A stretch of DNA of 64,000 nt from Pseudomonadota bacterium (GCA_021801025.1 JAJYYK010000008.1:1-64000), one strand, 5' to 3'. Counted from the first letter of the stretch, positions 16,810 to 26,516 are shown. Notes: generated by a model from the sequence alone, not told the origin. Numbers and translations: made by a program.

Positions 16810-18840
16810 ATGATTTTTAAATTTAATTTTTTGGTGAAAACTGCCCTGGTTGTCACCATAATGGCTTCCGGTCTGGCCGCTGCTGCCACGCCTGTTGATG
16901 CAGATCAAATTCGCCGGGGCGCATACATTGCTACGCTGGGCGATTGTGTGGCCTGTCATACGGCCAAGGGAGGCAAACCCATGGCGGGTGGTCTGGAATT
17001 GACTACGCCATTTGGCATCGTGCATTCTACCAATATCACGCCGGACGCGACCACGGGGATAGGTACCTATACGTTTGAACAGTTTGATCGTGCCATGCGC
17101 AAAGGTGTTGCGGATGATGGCCACAATTTGTATCCGGCGATGCCTTATCCCTCTTTCGTTAAAATCGCTCCCAATGACATGCACGATTTGTATGCCTACA
17201 TCATGCACGGTGTAGCACCGGTCAATCAGCCCAATTTAGCCAATACCATGCAATGGCCGTTCAGTATGCGTATTGGTCTTGCGTTTTGGAATATTCCGTT
17301 TTTAAGCACTACACCATTCAGATACAACCCTGCCCAAACACCACAATGGAATCGCGGTGCCTACATCGTTGAAGGTTTGGGTCATTGTGGGGCGTGCCAT
17401 ACCCCACGCGGAATTGCTTTCGAGGAAAAGGCACTGACTGATTCGGGAGATGACGGCAAATATTTCCTGCGGGGTTCAACCATGGAAGCTTGGCGCGCAG
17501 TGAATTTGCGTCACTTGTGGACCGGACCGGAAGTTGCCCAATTTCTTAAATCCGGTCAAAATGCCCACGGTACAGCTTACGGCAGCATGAGCGAGGTGGT
17601 GCATTTTAGCAGCCAGCACTTTAGTCCTGGCGATGCGGCAGCGGTGGGAGAGTATCTGAATGCCCTGTCACCAAATCCTGACGAACAACCTCACCAGGCC
17701 TCAATTTCAGCGCAAGCCAGTGCTGACGACCTGTATCGCACCCGCGGTGGTCTGGGTTACACGCAGTTTTGCTCTACCTGTCACCAGTCAGACGGGAAGG
17801 GTGCGACACGCTTTTTCCCACCTTTGGCCAGCAATACTTCGGTCACCGGCAGCGACCCCACTTCTGCCATCCATGTGGTGCTAAGCGGCTGGAAAGCCCC
17901 AGTGACCCAGGCGGATCCGCGTGCTTTTGCAATGCCAAGTTATGCCAGGCTGAGCGATCAGGAGCTGGCAGACATGGTGACCTTTGTTCGCACGCGTTGG
18001 GGTAATCAGGGTGCGCCCGTTACGGCGGAGCAGGTGCATAAAGTACGTGAAGAGATTGCACTTAAACCAATTGAACCCTCGAAGTTTGTGGTGCCCCGTT
18101 ATGCGGCGATGCTGGACAGCCCCAATGCTGCCCAGTTGATTTATGGCATGCGGCTGATGCAAGACACCAGGCAGATGCTGCCCAATAATGTGGGTGACGG
18201 TTTAAGCTGCAACAGTTGTCATATCAATGGTGGTACTGTGGCCAAAGCAGCACCTTACGTCGGTTTGGCGGCAATTTTCCCGAGTTATGCGCCGCGAGCT
18301 GGCAAAATAATTGATTTCAGGGACCGCGTGAATGGCTGCTTCCTGCGTTCGATGGCTGGCAAGCCGCTGGAGAAAGATTCCAGAGAAATGAATGCGATGA
18401 TTGCCTACATGGACTGGATGCGTGGCGATGCAAAAATGGGACAGAAAATTCCCGGACGTGGCGTAGGTAAAATTGCCAAAACCATTCTTCCCAATGTCAC
18501 GCATGGCAAACAGGTGTATGACAACCAGTGTGCCGTGTGTCATGGCGACAATGGGGAAGGCATCAAGCGCGCAGATGGCAGCTATCTGTTCCCGGCCCTA
18601 TGGGGTGACGCATCATTTAACATCGGTGCAGGGATGGCCAGAACTTACACCGCAGCGGCTTTTGTGAAAAACAATATGCCGATCGCCAACACCACGCATT
18701 ATGTGCAGGGCGCGGGTGGTTTGACTGATCAGGATGCCGTGGATGTGGCAGAATACTTTACCCACATGCCGCGTCAAGATTTTCCCAACAAGGTGCATGA
18801 CTGGCCGAATGGCGGGAAACCATCCGATTCGCGGTATTGA
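16810..18840 (+). CDS. Five-haem cytochrome c: triheme alcohol-dehydrogenase-type subunit fused to a TsdA-like module
   Basis: A 676-residue exported protein with a signal peptide (residues 1-26). It has five CxxCH sites: CVACH (46-50), CGACH (193-197), CSTCH (321-325), CNSCH (467-471) and CAVCH (574-578). Residues 30-400 follow the three-haem cytochrome subunit of membrane alcohol/gluconate dehydrogenases. Residues 425-676 resemble thiosulfate dehydrogenase TsdA, including RVNGCFLRSM with Cys510, 39 residues after the haem-4 His, where TsdA has an axial cysteine. The start at 16810 has AGGAG upstream. No dehydrogenase large subunit is nearby, so the electron donor is unknown. Confidence 0.88.
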   Translation: MIFKFNFLVKTALVVTIMASGLAAAATPVDADQIRRGAYIATLGDCVACHTAKGGKPMAGGLELTTPFGIVHSTNITPDATTGIGTYTFEQFDRAMRKGVADDGHNLYPAMPYPSFVKIAPNDMHDLYAYIMHGVAPVNQPNLANTMQWPFSMRIGLAFWNIPFLSTTPFRYNPAQTPQWNRGAYIVEGLGHCGACHTPRGIAFEEKALTDSGDDGKYFLRGSTMEAWRAVNLRHLWTGPEVAQFLKSGQNAHGTAYGSMSEVVHFSSQHFSPGDAAAVGEYLNALSPNPDEQPHQASISAQASADDLYRTRGGLGYTQFCSTCHQSDGKGATRFFPPLASNTSVTGSDPTSAIHVVLSGWKAPVTQADPRAFAMPSYARLSDQELADMVTFVRTRWGNQGAPVTAEQVHKVREEIALKPIEPSKFVVPRYAAMLDSPNAAQLIYGMRLMQDTRQMLPNNVGDGLSCNSCHINGGTVAKAAPYVGLAAIFPSYAPRAGKIIDFRDRVNGCFLRSMAGKPLEKDSREMNAMIAYMDWMRGDAKMGQKIPGRGVGKIAKTILPNVTHGKQVYDNQCAVCHGDNGEGIKRADGSYLFPALWGDASFNIGAGMARTYTAAAFVKNNMPIANTTHYVQGAGGLTDQDAVDVAEYFTHMPRQDFPNKVHDWPNGGKPSDSRY

Positions 18841-18862
18841 TTCACGGATAGTCGCTATAAAC

Positions 18863-18895
18863 AAAAAACCTTGCCTTGAAAAAGCAAGGTTTTTT
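18863..18895. terminator. Bidirectional intrinsic terminator
   Basis: AAAAAACCTTGC (18863-18874) pairs perfectly with GCAAGGTTTTTT (18884-18895) around a nine-base loop. A T-run lies at the right end and an A-run at the left, so it can end both the cytochrome gene and the convergent YehS-like gene. Confidence 0.88.
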
Positions 18896-18998
18896 GTTAT
18901 TTGGGGGGATGTGCTTATTTGGGGAGATGTGCGCCGAGGCGTGGAAACGGGCAATCAGGTTACCGACCTGTGGATGACACCAAAGGCTTCAGGTATGG

Positions 18999-19457
18999 TC
19001 ATTCACCACGTAACTTGATGTTTAAACCCTTGAGAAAATACCTGAGCAACTGATCACCGCATTGACGGTAGTTTTTGTTGTCTGGATTACGAAAAACCGC
19101 ACTCAATTCCGGTTTGGAAATTTCGAATTCAGCCAGTTTGAGGATGGCATGTAAGTCGTCTTCCTTGAGATCGAAAGCAATGCGTATTTTTTTGAAGATC
19201 AGGTTATTGGTAAGCCGTTTGACCGGGGCAGGTGGCGTGTCGCGCGCCCCGCGCTGATGAATAATCAAACCATCCAGAAAAGCTGCCAGCAAAATGTCAT
19301 CACATATGGCAGAGTCAGGATCGGCCTCATCTTTTAGCAGCGGTGCAATGGCAGCGACATCCACCGCATATCCCGTCAATCCGGTCATGTTGGCAATTGC
19401 CGCATCCGGCAGGTCCAGCGCATAGCGTATGCTGCGCAATACATCATTGTTATTCAT
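18999..19457 (-). CDS. YehS/DUF1456 family protein
   Basis: A 152-residue protein with the duplicated DUF1456 domain. The first repeat is NNNDVLRSIRYALDLPD and the second FKKIRIAFDLKEDDLHAIL, each followed by a conserved segment ending near FLDGLI / FLKGLN. It is probably cytoplasmic and all-alpha. No function has been established for this family. It is monocistronic, convergent with the cytochrome gene; the 211 bp to recQ hold no recognisable gene. Confidence 0.88.
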   Translation of the reverse strand: MNNNDVLRSIRYALDLPDAAIANMTGLTGYAVDVAAIAPLLKDEADPDSAICDDILLAAFLDGLIIHQRGARDTPPAPVKRLTNNLIFKKIRIAFDLKEDDLHAILKLAEFEISKPELSAVFRNPDNKNYRQCGDQLLRYFLKGLNIKLRGE

Positions 19458-19668
19458 GACTTGTCGATTCTCATTAAATTTGGCAATGGCCGGATTTTAC
19501 ACTGTCCTTGGGCGCCGAGACACAATAATCCGGATAATTATGGGTGTGCTGGCGGGATGCGATGCAGGGCGTCGGACCCGCTGCATGGCCACTCCCTGCA
19601 AGCGACTGGCAACGCCGTAGCGCACCCACCCGTACGGCCAGCATGTTCAGTGATTGTTTCCCGGTGCC

Positions 19669-21465
19669 TTAATCACTTGCATTGATGATTGTTAACATGT
19701 CCGCGCCATAGGCTTCCAGCTTGTGCGCACCGATGCCGGATATCTCGCCCAACGCTGTCAACGTTGCCGGATGACGTTGCGCGACCTCGATCAGCGTGGT
19801 GTTATGAAAAATCACATAAGCAGGTACGTTCAGTGCCCGTGCAACGGCTTGCCGCCAGATTTTTAGCTGTTCAAATAATTGCTCATCTTCGATATTTTCC
19901 AGTGTGGTCAATGAACGTCCGGATTGACGTTTGGCTGGCTTCAAGTCCAAGTCTTTGCGTAACCATACCTGCACCTCGCCTTTGAGTACGGCACGGCTTT
20001 GGTCAGTCAGCGTCAGTGCGCCAAATGCCTCATGGTCTACGCTGACATAGCCATGCGCCATCAATTGCCGCAAGACCGCCCGCCAGGCCTTTTCATCCAG
20101 ATCGCTGCCGACGCCGAATACACTGAGTTGTTGATGGCGCCATTGCTGAATTTTGTCGGTAGACTGCCCACGCAACACATCAATCAAATGTCCTGCACCA
20201 AATCGCCCACCCGTGCGGTAAATCGCCGACAAGGCTTTTTGTGCCGCTACCGTGCCATCCCACGTTTCGGGCGGCACCAAACAGACATCGCAGTTGCCGC
20301 AGGGTTCGGCGGTTTCGCCAAAGTAATCAAGCAGCAGCACACGACGGCAGCGTGTCGCTTCGCACAGTGCCAACAATGCTTCCAATTTGGACTGTGCCAT
20401 ACGTTTAAATTGTGGTTCAGCTTCGCTACTTTCGATCATGCGTCGTTGCTGCACTACATCGTTCAGGCCATAAGCCATCCATGCATCTGCTGGCGCGCCA
20501 TCGCGTCCGGCACGCCCGGTTTCCTGGTAATACCCCTCAATGCTCTTGGGTAAATCCAAATGGGCAACAAAACGCACATCGGGTTTGTCTATGCCCATAC
20601 CAAAAGCGATGGTCGCCACCATGACGATGCCTTCTTCACGCAAGAACCGGTCCTGATGTCGTCGTCGGATCCCAACATCCATTCCGGCGTGATAAGCCAG
20701 GGCAGCGATGCCTTGTTTTGTTAGCCAGAGAGCCGTTTCTTCCACTTTGCGTCGCGATAAACAATACACAATTCCCGCATCATGCGGATGCTGATCCTGA
20801 ATAAATGCCAGCAATTGCTTGCGGGGATCATTTTTTTCTACGATTTGGTAACGAATGTTCGGTCGATCAAAGCTGGAGACAAATTGCCGGGCACCCTCTA
20901 ATTGCAAGCGCGCCACTATCTCGGCGCGAGTTTGCGCGTCCGCCGTTGCGGTCAGTGCAATGCGCGGCACAGCAGGAAAGCGTTCATGTAACACCGACAG
21001 CGCAATATATTCGGGGCGGAAGTCGTGTCCCCACTGCGACACGCAATGGGCTTCGTCTATTGCAAACAAAGCCAGTTCAGTCCGTGCCAGCAAAGCCATG
21101 AAGCGGGCTGTCACCAAACGTTCTGGCGCGACATAGATTAAATCCAGTTCACCCGTTACAAATGCTTGCTCTACCTCGCTTGCCTCAGTCGCCGACAAAG
21201 CCGAATTAAGATACGCTGTCCGCACACCGACCTCGCGCAACGCCATGACTTGGTCGTGCATTAACGCAATCAGCGGTGATACCACTACGCCGGTACCACG
21301 CCGTAACAAAGCCGGGATCTGATAACATAAAGATTTCCCCCCGCCTGTTGGCATCAATACCAATGCGTCGCCGCCGCCCGTGACGTGGTCCACCACGTCA
21401 GCTTGTCGACCACGGAAGGCTGGATAGCCAAAAACACGGTTCAGTATCGATAACGCAGTAGACAT
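19669..21465 (-). CDS. recQ: ATP-dependent DNA helicase RecQ
   Basis: 3'-5' DNA helicase of recombination and fork repair. The 598-residue protein has Walker A ([17 protein letters not shown]), DEAH box ([20 protein letters not shown]), motif V/VI ([30 protein letters not shown]), the four-cysteine zinc subdomain (CEATRCRR ... CGNCDVC), winged helix, and a C-terminal HRDC domain (residues ~520-598). Length is usual. It is preceded by arfB on the same strand with an 80-bp gap. Confidence 0.97.
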   Translation of the reverse strand: MSTALSILNRVFGYPAFRGRQADVVDHVTGGGDALVLMPTGGGKSLCYQIPALLRRGTGVVVSPLIALMHDQVMALREVGVRTAYLNSALSATEASEVEQAFVTGELDLIYVAPERLVTARFMALLARTELALFAIDEAHCVSQWGHDFRPEYIALSVLHERFPAVPRIALTATADAQTRAEIVARLQLEGARQFVSSFDRPNIRYQIVEKNDPRKQLLAFIQDQHPHDAGIVYCLSRRKVEETALWLTKQGIAALAYHAGMDVGIRRRHQDRFLREEGIVMVATIAFGMGIDKPDVRFVAHLDLPKSIEGYYQETGRAGRDGAPADAWMAYGLNDVVQQRRMIESSEAEPQFKRMAQSKLEALLALCEATRCRRVLLLDYFGETAEPCGNCDVCLVPPETWDGTVAAQKALSAIYRTGGRFGAGHLIDVLRGQSTDKIQQWRHQQLSVFGVGSDLDEKAWRAVLRQLMAHGYVSVDHEAFGALTLTDQSRAVLKGEVQVWLRKDLDLKPAKRQSGRSLTTLENIEDEQLFEQLKIWRQAVARALNVPAYVIFHNTTLIEVAQRHPATLTALGEISGIGAHKLEAYGADMLTIINASD

Positions 21466-21545
21466 AAGAAAAGTGAAAGATGATTGCAGATGTGAATGCC
21501 ATTGGTACCGGCTGAGGTTGTCTGTCGATTTGTTCGGCTGCGGTT

Positions 21546-21965
21546 TTATTCGTCAGACACCGTCCTTCGCTGTCTTTTGGTATTGCCCAGACGTTGTTTG
21601 CTTTCCAGTCGGCGTTGCTGTGAAGCGCGAGTCGGCTTGGTTGCGTGGCGTAACTTGGGGATTTTGATCGCTTCGCGAATGAGTGCCGTCAGGCGCACGC
21701 GTGCATCGTCGCGGTTACGTCCCTGGCTGCGGAAACGCTGCGCTTCGATGGTGAGCATACCGTCCTGACTGATGCGTCGGCCAGCCAGCAAGATCAGTCG
21801 GGCGCGCACTTCTTCAGGCAAAGAAGGGGAGTGTACGACATCGAAACGCAATTGCACTGCGGAGGATACTTTGTTGACATTTTGTCCACCTGGACCCGAG
21901 GCGCGAATAAATTGTTCCTGGATTTCGCTTTCGGCGATGGAGAGAGTTCGATTGATACGGATCAT
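21546..21965 (-). CDS. arfB: Alternative ribosome-rescue peptidyl-tRNA hydrolase ArfB
   Basis: A 139-residue release-factor-like protein that hydrolyses peptidyl-tRNA on stalled ribosomes lacking a stop codon. It has the GGQ catalytic loop in [19 protein letters not shown] and the basic C-terminal tail ([17 protein letters not shown]) that enters the empty mRNA channel. It is shorter than RF1/RF2 and lacks codon-recognition domains. It starts [16 protein letters not shown]. Confidence 0.95.
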   Translation of the reverse strand: MIRINRTLSIAESEIQEQFIRASGPGGQNVNKVSSAVQLRFDVVHSPSLPEEVRARLILLAGRRISQDGMLTIEAQRFRSQGRNRDDARVRLTALIREAIKIPKLRHATKPTRASQQRRLESKQRLGNTKRQRRTVSDE

Positions 21966-22030
21966 CGTGCCAATTTTACACCTGCTTTGATTGAGTGAAC
22001 AGTAGCAGGGTCACCTGCACAACTCACGTT

Positions 22031-22159
22031 ATTAGCGTGAAACTCACGAAGCGAGACTTCGTCACGCTCTTCCCTCTGAGGGGAGAGAGTAAGGAGTGAG
22101 GGGAAACAGGCGTGGCGGAGCGCTGTTTCATGATTTGGGGCGGCAATGATGTCGCCATG
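22031..22159 (-). mobile_element. Dispersed palindromic element, copy 2 (intergenic)
   Basis: Second copy of the element found in the VOC gene, here in inverse orientation between arfB and the EAL-CBS-GGDEF gene. It fills most of the 241-bp gap. It shares the long TTTCCCCTCACTCCTT stretch, the CTCTCCCC/GAGGG hairpin and the ACGAAGTCTCGCTTCG hairpin with copy 1, and differs by a four-base insertion near one end (GCGACATCATTG versus GCGAATTG). Confidence 0.8.
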
Positions 22160-22206
22160 TCCATTATACCGGAATGCCTCCGGGGTTTTGTGCCGGCGAC
22201 GAACGA

Positions 22207-24066
22207 TTAAATCCTGTGGGGCTGGAAAATCCTTTGTTTAAACTCGCTCCCTGTGTATAAATGAACGCGCCTGTCGACATACAGGCTTGATCCCGACATT
22301 TTTTTGGCTGCCTTTTTTACCTCGGATGCCACCATCGAAATGTCATGACAGCTTTGGTATTGTCCAGACTTGATGGGCGCAACACCGACAGACAGACTTG
22401 GAAAGGCATACTCAACCTGATTGCCACGCCTGTCTTCTGTACTGTAACCAGCAGTACCCAGTCCTGCCTGGCGCACATAATCCGTCACCGCATCATCAAA
22501 ATCCCGCAAAATCCGCTGGCAACGCCATTCCCAGTCAGTGCTTTGAAACAACACAAAAAAGTCATCCCCGCCAATATGACCGACAAAATCAATGTCATGA
22601 TCAGCGGCCGCCACCAACACACGTGCGGTAAACTTAATCACTTCATCTCCATGTGCATAACCAAACACATCATTAAATGGCTTGAAGTTATCCAAATCCG
22701 CATAACAGGCACAAAAATCCTCGCCATTCGCGAGCAACACTTCAATTTGTTCGTTAATCGGCACATTCCCAGGCAGTAAAGTCAATGGATTGGCATAACG
22801 TGCTTCCAGTATTTGTAGTGTCGTTATCTCTTGCATTAATGCAAAATTGGAGCCTATGCCGACATAATTGCCTTCATGCGTTAATATAAAGCCATCGGCA
22901 AAACGTTTATGTCCTTGCGCTAACACCAAATGACTCAATGCCACAATGGGCATGTCCAACTCTGCCGCAACAAAGGCCTTGTCCATAAATAAAGTGCACG
23001 ATTGCCGCGCATATAACTCATGAACATATTGTCGCGAAAATTTATCTACCAGGGTTCTGTTCAATACACCGACAGGCACGTTGCCATCCAGCACAGGTAA
23101 AATTTCCAGATCAGGATGCGCCAGCAATATTCCATGCGCAGCGCCACTCGTTGTTTGCACGCTGACCGTTGGGGCTTTGGTTAACAGGATACGCGCTTGT
23201 GGTCCACGACGCAGCACCGTTTTTAGCCACAATTCATTATCTGAATAAGTTACTCGTAAACAGGCTAATGCCGCCATACTTGCCGTTAATTGCGGTTGGG
23301 CCAGCGGGTGCGCAATAAAATAGCCTTGTCCGCAACAGATCCCCAATTCTTTTAGCAGCAAAAATTCAGCCCGGTCTTCTATGCCTTCGGCGATTAAAAT
23401 CGCATTACTCTTGTCGGCAATCTGCTTGATGGAACGAACAAACTGTAAATTAACCGGGTTTTTATCGATACCCGTCACAAAATGCTTGTCAATTTTGACA
23501 TAGGCAGGACGCGCTTCCGACCACAAGCGCAAACTGGAGAACCCTTCACCCAAATCGTCCAGTGCTACATCAAATCCCCGTGCTTGCAATGCTTTTATCC
23601 CTGCCACCACTTTAGCGCTCTCCATTTGCGGCACTCCCTCGGTGAGCTCAAACGCAATCCGCCCAGCCAAAGGACTCGTGGTACTCAGCAAATCGGCCAA
23701 TAAAGGGTCGTCCAGCGCCCCGCTTAACAAGGCGTAAGGGCTGATGTTGGCAAACAGTTTGCCTGGTAACGAGAGGGCCACAAATGCAGACATTACCTGG
23801 AATAGACACAGACTTTCGAGCGGTAGCAGTAAATGATGTTGTATGGCCGCCGCAAATAAATCTTGCGGCATTCGCAACTCGCTATCAACCGGCCCCCGAA
23901 TTAAACCCTCAAAACCTATCACCGTGCCATGATGCATATCCATGACAGGTTGAAAAACAGGACACAAATTCTGTGTCTGCAATATTTTCAACAAAGCATT
24001 TTGCCTCATGATGAATATACTTTCGTCATATACCGGATGCACCAACGTACCAGAGTAATGTGACAA
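22207..24066 (-). CDS. EAL-CBS-GGDEF signalling protein (c-di-GMP turnover)
   Basis: A 619-residue cytoplasmic protein. Residues ~25-270 form an EAL domain with FEGLIRGP, FELTEG, LDDLGEGFSSL, VKIDKHFV and AEGIED, so most metal and loop residues are kept, although the EAL triplet itself reads EGL. Residues ~290-420 match a pair of CBS repeats. Residues ~440-610 form a GGDEF domain with YADLDNFKPFNDVFGY and IGGDDFFVLF, a GGDDF active site. This order (EAL before GGDEF) is the YcgG/GGDEF-last type. It may both make and degrade c-di-GMP; the CBS pair may sense a nucleotide. Confidence 0.9.
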   Translation of the reverse strand: MSHYSGTLVHPVYDESIFIMRQNALLKILQTQNLCPVFQPVMDMHHGTVIGFEGLIRGPVDSELRMPQDLFAAAIQHHLLLPLESLCLFQVMSAFVALSLPGKLFANISPYALLSGALDDPLLADLLSTTSPLAGRIAFELTEGVPQMESAKVVAGIKALQARGFDVALDDLGEGFSSLRLWSEARPAYVKIDKHFVTGIDKNPVNLQFVRSIKQIADKSNAILIAEGIEDRAEFLLLKELGICCGQGYFIAHPLAQPQLTASMAALACLRVTYSDNELWLKTVLRRGPQARILLTKAPTVSVQTTSGAAHGILLAHPDLEILPVLDGNVPVGVLNRTLVDKFSRQYVHELYARQSCTLFMDKAFVAAELDMPIVALSHLVLAQGHKRFADGFILTHEGNYVGIGSNFALMQEITTLQILEARYANPLTLLPGNVPINEQIEVLLANGEDFCACYADLDNFKPFNDVFGYAHGDEVIKFTARVLVAAADHDIDFVGHIGGDDFFVLFQSTDWEWRCQRILRDFDDAVTDYVRQAGLGTAGYSTEDRRGNQVEYAFPSLSVGVAPIKSGQYQSCHDISMVASEVKKAAKKMSGSSLYVDRRVHLYTGSEFKQRIFQPHRI

Positions 24067-24199
24067 TTTCGGGACAAGCGCACATAAACCCGGAATTTTG
24101 GATGAGGTAAACGGTCACGGATATGGGAAAAAAACGCAGCAACCACTGGAAGTTACGAGTCGATGATAGGTTCCATCAAAAATGCTGCGCTACGATAGG

Positions 24200-24784
24200 T
24201 TAATCATCAAATGGCGAGCTGCCAAAGCTGTCAAAGTTATCAGTTGTTGAGGAGTCGAACATTGAGCTATTGTCAAAACTCATGCTGTCCTGCATAGAAT
24301 CGCTCCCATAAGGGTTGCCAGCGACATCCAGGCTCCCAATGCCATCAATCATGGGCAACCCGGTTGCCGGATTGATGTCCATACCAGTGTTGCTGTCTGC
24401 AAACAAGGAATCGCTTATTTCAGCGGCAGTAATACCTCCTGCCATAACCAACCCGACGCCAGCATATGTGAACAGGTTTGAGCTGTGAAAGGGTTCGTCA
24501 TCGTCAGTTTGAGGCATGGTTGCGCTGTCTTCGCTATGATGGGCATCATTTTCTATCACAGAAGGGGACGTTGAATTCAACATGTCTTCATGCGCTTTAC
24601 GTCCACTGGCTTGAGCCCCAGTTTCTGATGGCTTGCTCTGTTTATAGAATTGTTCTTTGACAAATACTTCTGCAAATGCAGCTAATTTTGAGGCCGCGAC
24701 ACTGCCGCGATACCATATTTCACTGGGTACGAAACGAACGTAGTTCATAACCGTCGTAACCAGTTTTGCTGGGGGAGCAATCAA
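24200..24784 (-). CDS. Unrecognised protein with a central hydrophobic segment and acidic low-complexity tail
   Basis: A 194-residue reading with no clear family. The N-terminal third is hydrophobic to mixed (NYVRFVPSEIWYRGSV). Residues ~65-95 are hydrophilic and acidic. Residues ~103-120 (LFTYAGVGLVMAGG) could form a membrane segment. The tail has NPATGLPMIDGIGSLDVAGN, then a Ser/Asp/Phe-rich end. The start is uncertain: TTG at 24784 is the longest, ATG at 24748 an alternative, and neither has a good ribosome-binding site. Confidence 0.5.
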   Translation of the reverse strand: MIAPPAKLVTTVMNYVRFVPSEIWYRGSVAASKLAAFAEVFVKEQFYKQSKPSETGAQASGRKAHEDMLNSTSPSVIENDAHHSEDSATMPQTDDDEPFHSSNLFTYAGVGLVMAGGITAAEISDSLFADSNTGMDINPATGLPMIDGIGSLDVAGNPYGSDSMQDSMSFDNSSMFDSSTTDNFDSFGSSPFDD

Positions 24785-24848
24785 TACAAAAGCATTGTTG
24801 TACCGGATGGCACAAACAGTGATTCGGCCACTGGTCGCTGCGTGTCAA

Positions 24849-24892
24849 TGGCCATTAATTTTGACCCGGTTTTGGCCAATAAAATTGACCCA
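24849..24892. mobile_element. IS21-like terminal repeats, solo end
   Basis: Two 19-bp direct repeats (24849-24867 and 24873-24891) share TGGCCA, TAA and TTGACCC, with 16 of 19 bases identical, 24 bases apart. Read on the other strand they give the GGGTCAATTTTATTGGCC pattern seen at ends of IS21-family elements. No istA/istB genes are present. The end abuts the HipB stop codon. Confidence 0.4.
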
Positions 24893-24893
24893 C

Positions 24894-25196
24894 TTAAATT
24901 TTCTTTTTGACCTTTTTTACAAACCCCACTTCAAGGCCAAAAATATCGCCTATTTTATTTAGGGTCTCTACATTTGCGGCGCCATTCCCAGTTTCTATTT
25001 TGCGCAAGGTCGCGAGTGAAATCCCGCGATGTTTTGCGAATTCGGGTTGAGTCAAGCGGCTGATACGCCGCATCGCTTTCGTCGCGTCACGTATGCTGAG
25101 CTGGCCTTCCCCAAATTTTTGAAAAAACTTATCGACCAATTTTCTTTCAAATTCTTTGTCGCCCGGTTTCAATCGTTTGTCCATTATCTTGTCCAT
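24894..25196 (-). CDS. HipB-like antitoxin (XRE-family helix-turn-helix)
   Basis: About 100 residues. The C-terminal half is an HTH of the Cro/CI type (MRRISRLTQPEFAKHRGISL, then ATLRKIETGNG), ending in a Lys-rich KKVKKKI. It is the partner of the HipA-like kinase upstream; the antitoxin usually binds the toxin and represses the operon. Start candidates are ATG 25196 and ATG 25184, the latter overlapping the hipA stop as TAATG. The gene follows its toxin, the reverse of the usual hipB-hipA order. Confidence 0.82.
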   Translation of the reverse strand: MDKIMDKRLKPGDKEFERKLVDKFFQKFGEGQLSIRDATKAMRRISRLTQPEFAKHRGISLATLRKIETGNGAANVETLNKIGDIFGLEVGFVKKVKKKI

Positions 25197-26473
25197 CCAT
25201 TTTTCTCGACGTAGCGGCCTTTGTCGATGGACTCGCAAACCGAGTTGATATGTGGCTTACACCTATCAATTATATCGGCATCAACCCCACACGCTTCCAT
25301 TGTCAACGGCAAAGCTTCAATCACTTTCGAGAATAATTTGATTGTGAGCATGACAGTATTCTTTTCTTCGTTTTCCAATGGTAATTCTTCGATCACATTG
25401 GCAAAATTATTCATAACCTGGCCGTATTTGTCCAGCCATCTGCTGGCTCGCACGAGCATCTCCCTGTCCATGAACATCGGGGCAATATCGAATACGGGGG
25501 TTAACCGTACCGTGCCATCTTCCAGTTGTTGGACAGCCGTGTTGCGGGCATGATTATCGGTATTACGGATAGCCAAGTTCAAAAGATCGCGTTTGATATA
25601 CTCGATAACCTCGTTAACCGGATCGGTTACAACGGGCAAAAAAGCGTTGATCAAATCAAAATGATTGGGGCGGATGCCGAACGAGCGATGACCGGCGAGC
25701 GATGCGAGACTTTCCTGGTGCAACCGCACCACCGCACCATTCTTGATCACCCGGTCGAATCTGGGCACAAACAGCATCCCGTCGCGGTGGAAAGTTTCGC
25801 CGTGTGATCTCAGTCCGCATGCCCGAGCAACTTTAATGTATGCAGCTTCGTTCTTGAGAATCGCTTGATCCGTTTCGTGCTTGCTACGGGGTAATTTCAA
25901 GAGCCAGTGGGAATCGATGTCTGATTCGTGAATGAACGAGTCGATGAACCACAAACCTTCATTATTTTTAACCAGCATGAATTTTGCGGATGCGCCTTGC
26001 AACCCGGTTGTTCCGGCTCCCAGCATGCCATGCTTGGAGAGATTCTCTATAAAGGCATCTTTGCGTCCCACGATTTCCTCTAGCGTGAAGCCGCACTGCA
26101 AAGAAGCGTCATCTTCTCTCATACTGTTCGCGTAGGCTACGGCGGTGTCGAGCCGCAGTCGCCCGACAGGGTTGAATGCACCGTGCTGGATGAGCGGCAT
26201 AACCAGGTCATCCGAATCGGTCAAACCCAGCCGTTGTGTCAGATACCTGCGGCCATTGCCCTGGGGAACCATGTCTAGCAAAAAAGGCGGGCATTCACCC
26301 ATCGGCTGTCTTGATTCCAGCGATACAGGTAGTCCCAACGATACAGGCTGGCAAATATCCCCGAACACATACTCAGGCAGGTATTCAAAGGTACAGCGGT
26401 CACGCCCGCCCGATTCAATCAGAGCGGCTTCGTGCCATATACCCTTAAAGTAAATTTCAATTATACTTTTCAT
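25184..26473 (-). CDS. HipA-like serine/threonine kinase toxin
   Basis: A 429-residue protein of the HipA/PI3K-like kinase family. The N-terminal subdomain is followed by the Gly-rich GLQGASAKFML loop, the ATP-Lys region HWLLKLPRSKHE, the catalytic RNTDNHARN (Asp/Asn of the HxD-type loop) and DIAPM (DFG equivalent). Known HipA toxins phosphorylate GltX and induce dormancy; the target here is not known. The start at 26473 lies within a perfect inverted repeat, consistent with autoregulation. An ATG at 26554 would add 27 AT-rich codons and is less likely. Confidence 0.9.
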   Translation of the reverse strand: MKSIIEIYFKGIWHEAALIESGGRDRCTFEYLPEYVFGDICQPVSLGLPVSLESRQPMGECPPFLLDMVPQGNGRRYLTQRLGLTDSDDLVMPLIQHGAFNPVGRLRLDTAVAYANSMREDDASLQCGFTLEEIVGRKDAFIENLSKHGMLGAGTTGLQGASAKFMLVKNNEGLWFIDSFIHESDIDSHWLLKLPRSKHETDQAILKNEAAYIKVARACGLRSHGETFHRDGMLFVPRFDRVIKNGAVVRLHQESLASLAGHRSFGIRPNHFDLINAFLPVVTDPVNEVIEYIKRDLLNLAIRNTDNHARNTAVQQLEDGTVRLTPVFDIAPMFMDREMLVRASRWLDKYGQVMNNFANVIEELPLENEEKNTVMLTIKLFSKVIEALPLTMEACGVDADIIDRCKPHINSVCESIDKGRYVEKNGWTR

Positions 26474-26485
26474 ACATAAAAGTAT
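26463..26485. promoter_or_regulatory. Palindromic operator at the hipA start
   Basis: ATACTTTT (26463-26470), seven-base spacer, AAAAGTAT (26478-26485). The perfect 8-bp arms surround the hipA ATG. It is a good candidate for binding of the HipB-like repressor. Confidence 0.6.
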
Positions 26486-26516
26486 ATAAAACGTCACCGT
26501 TGCTGTCAATGGTTTA

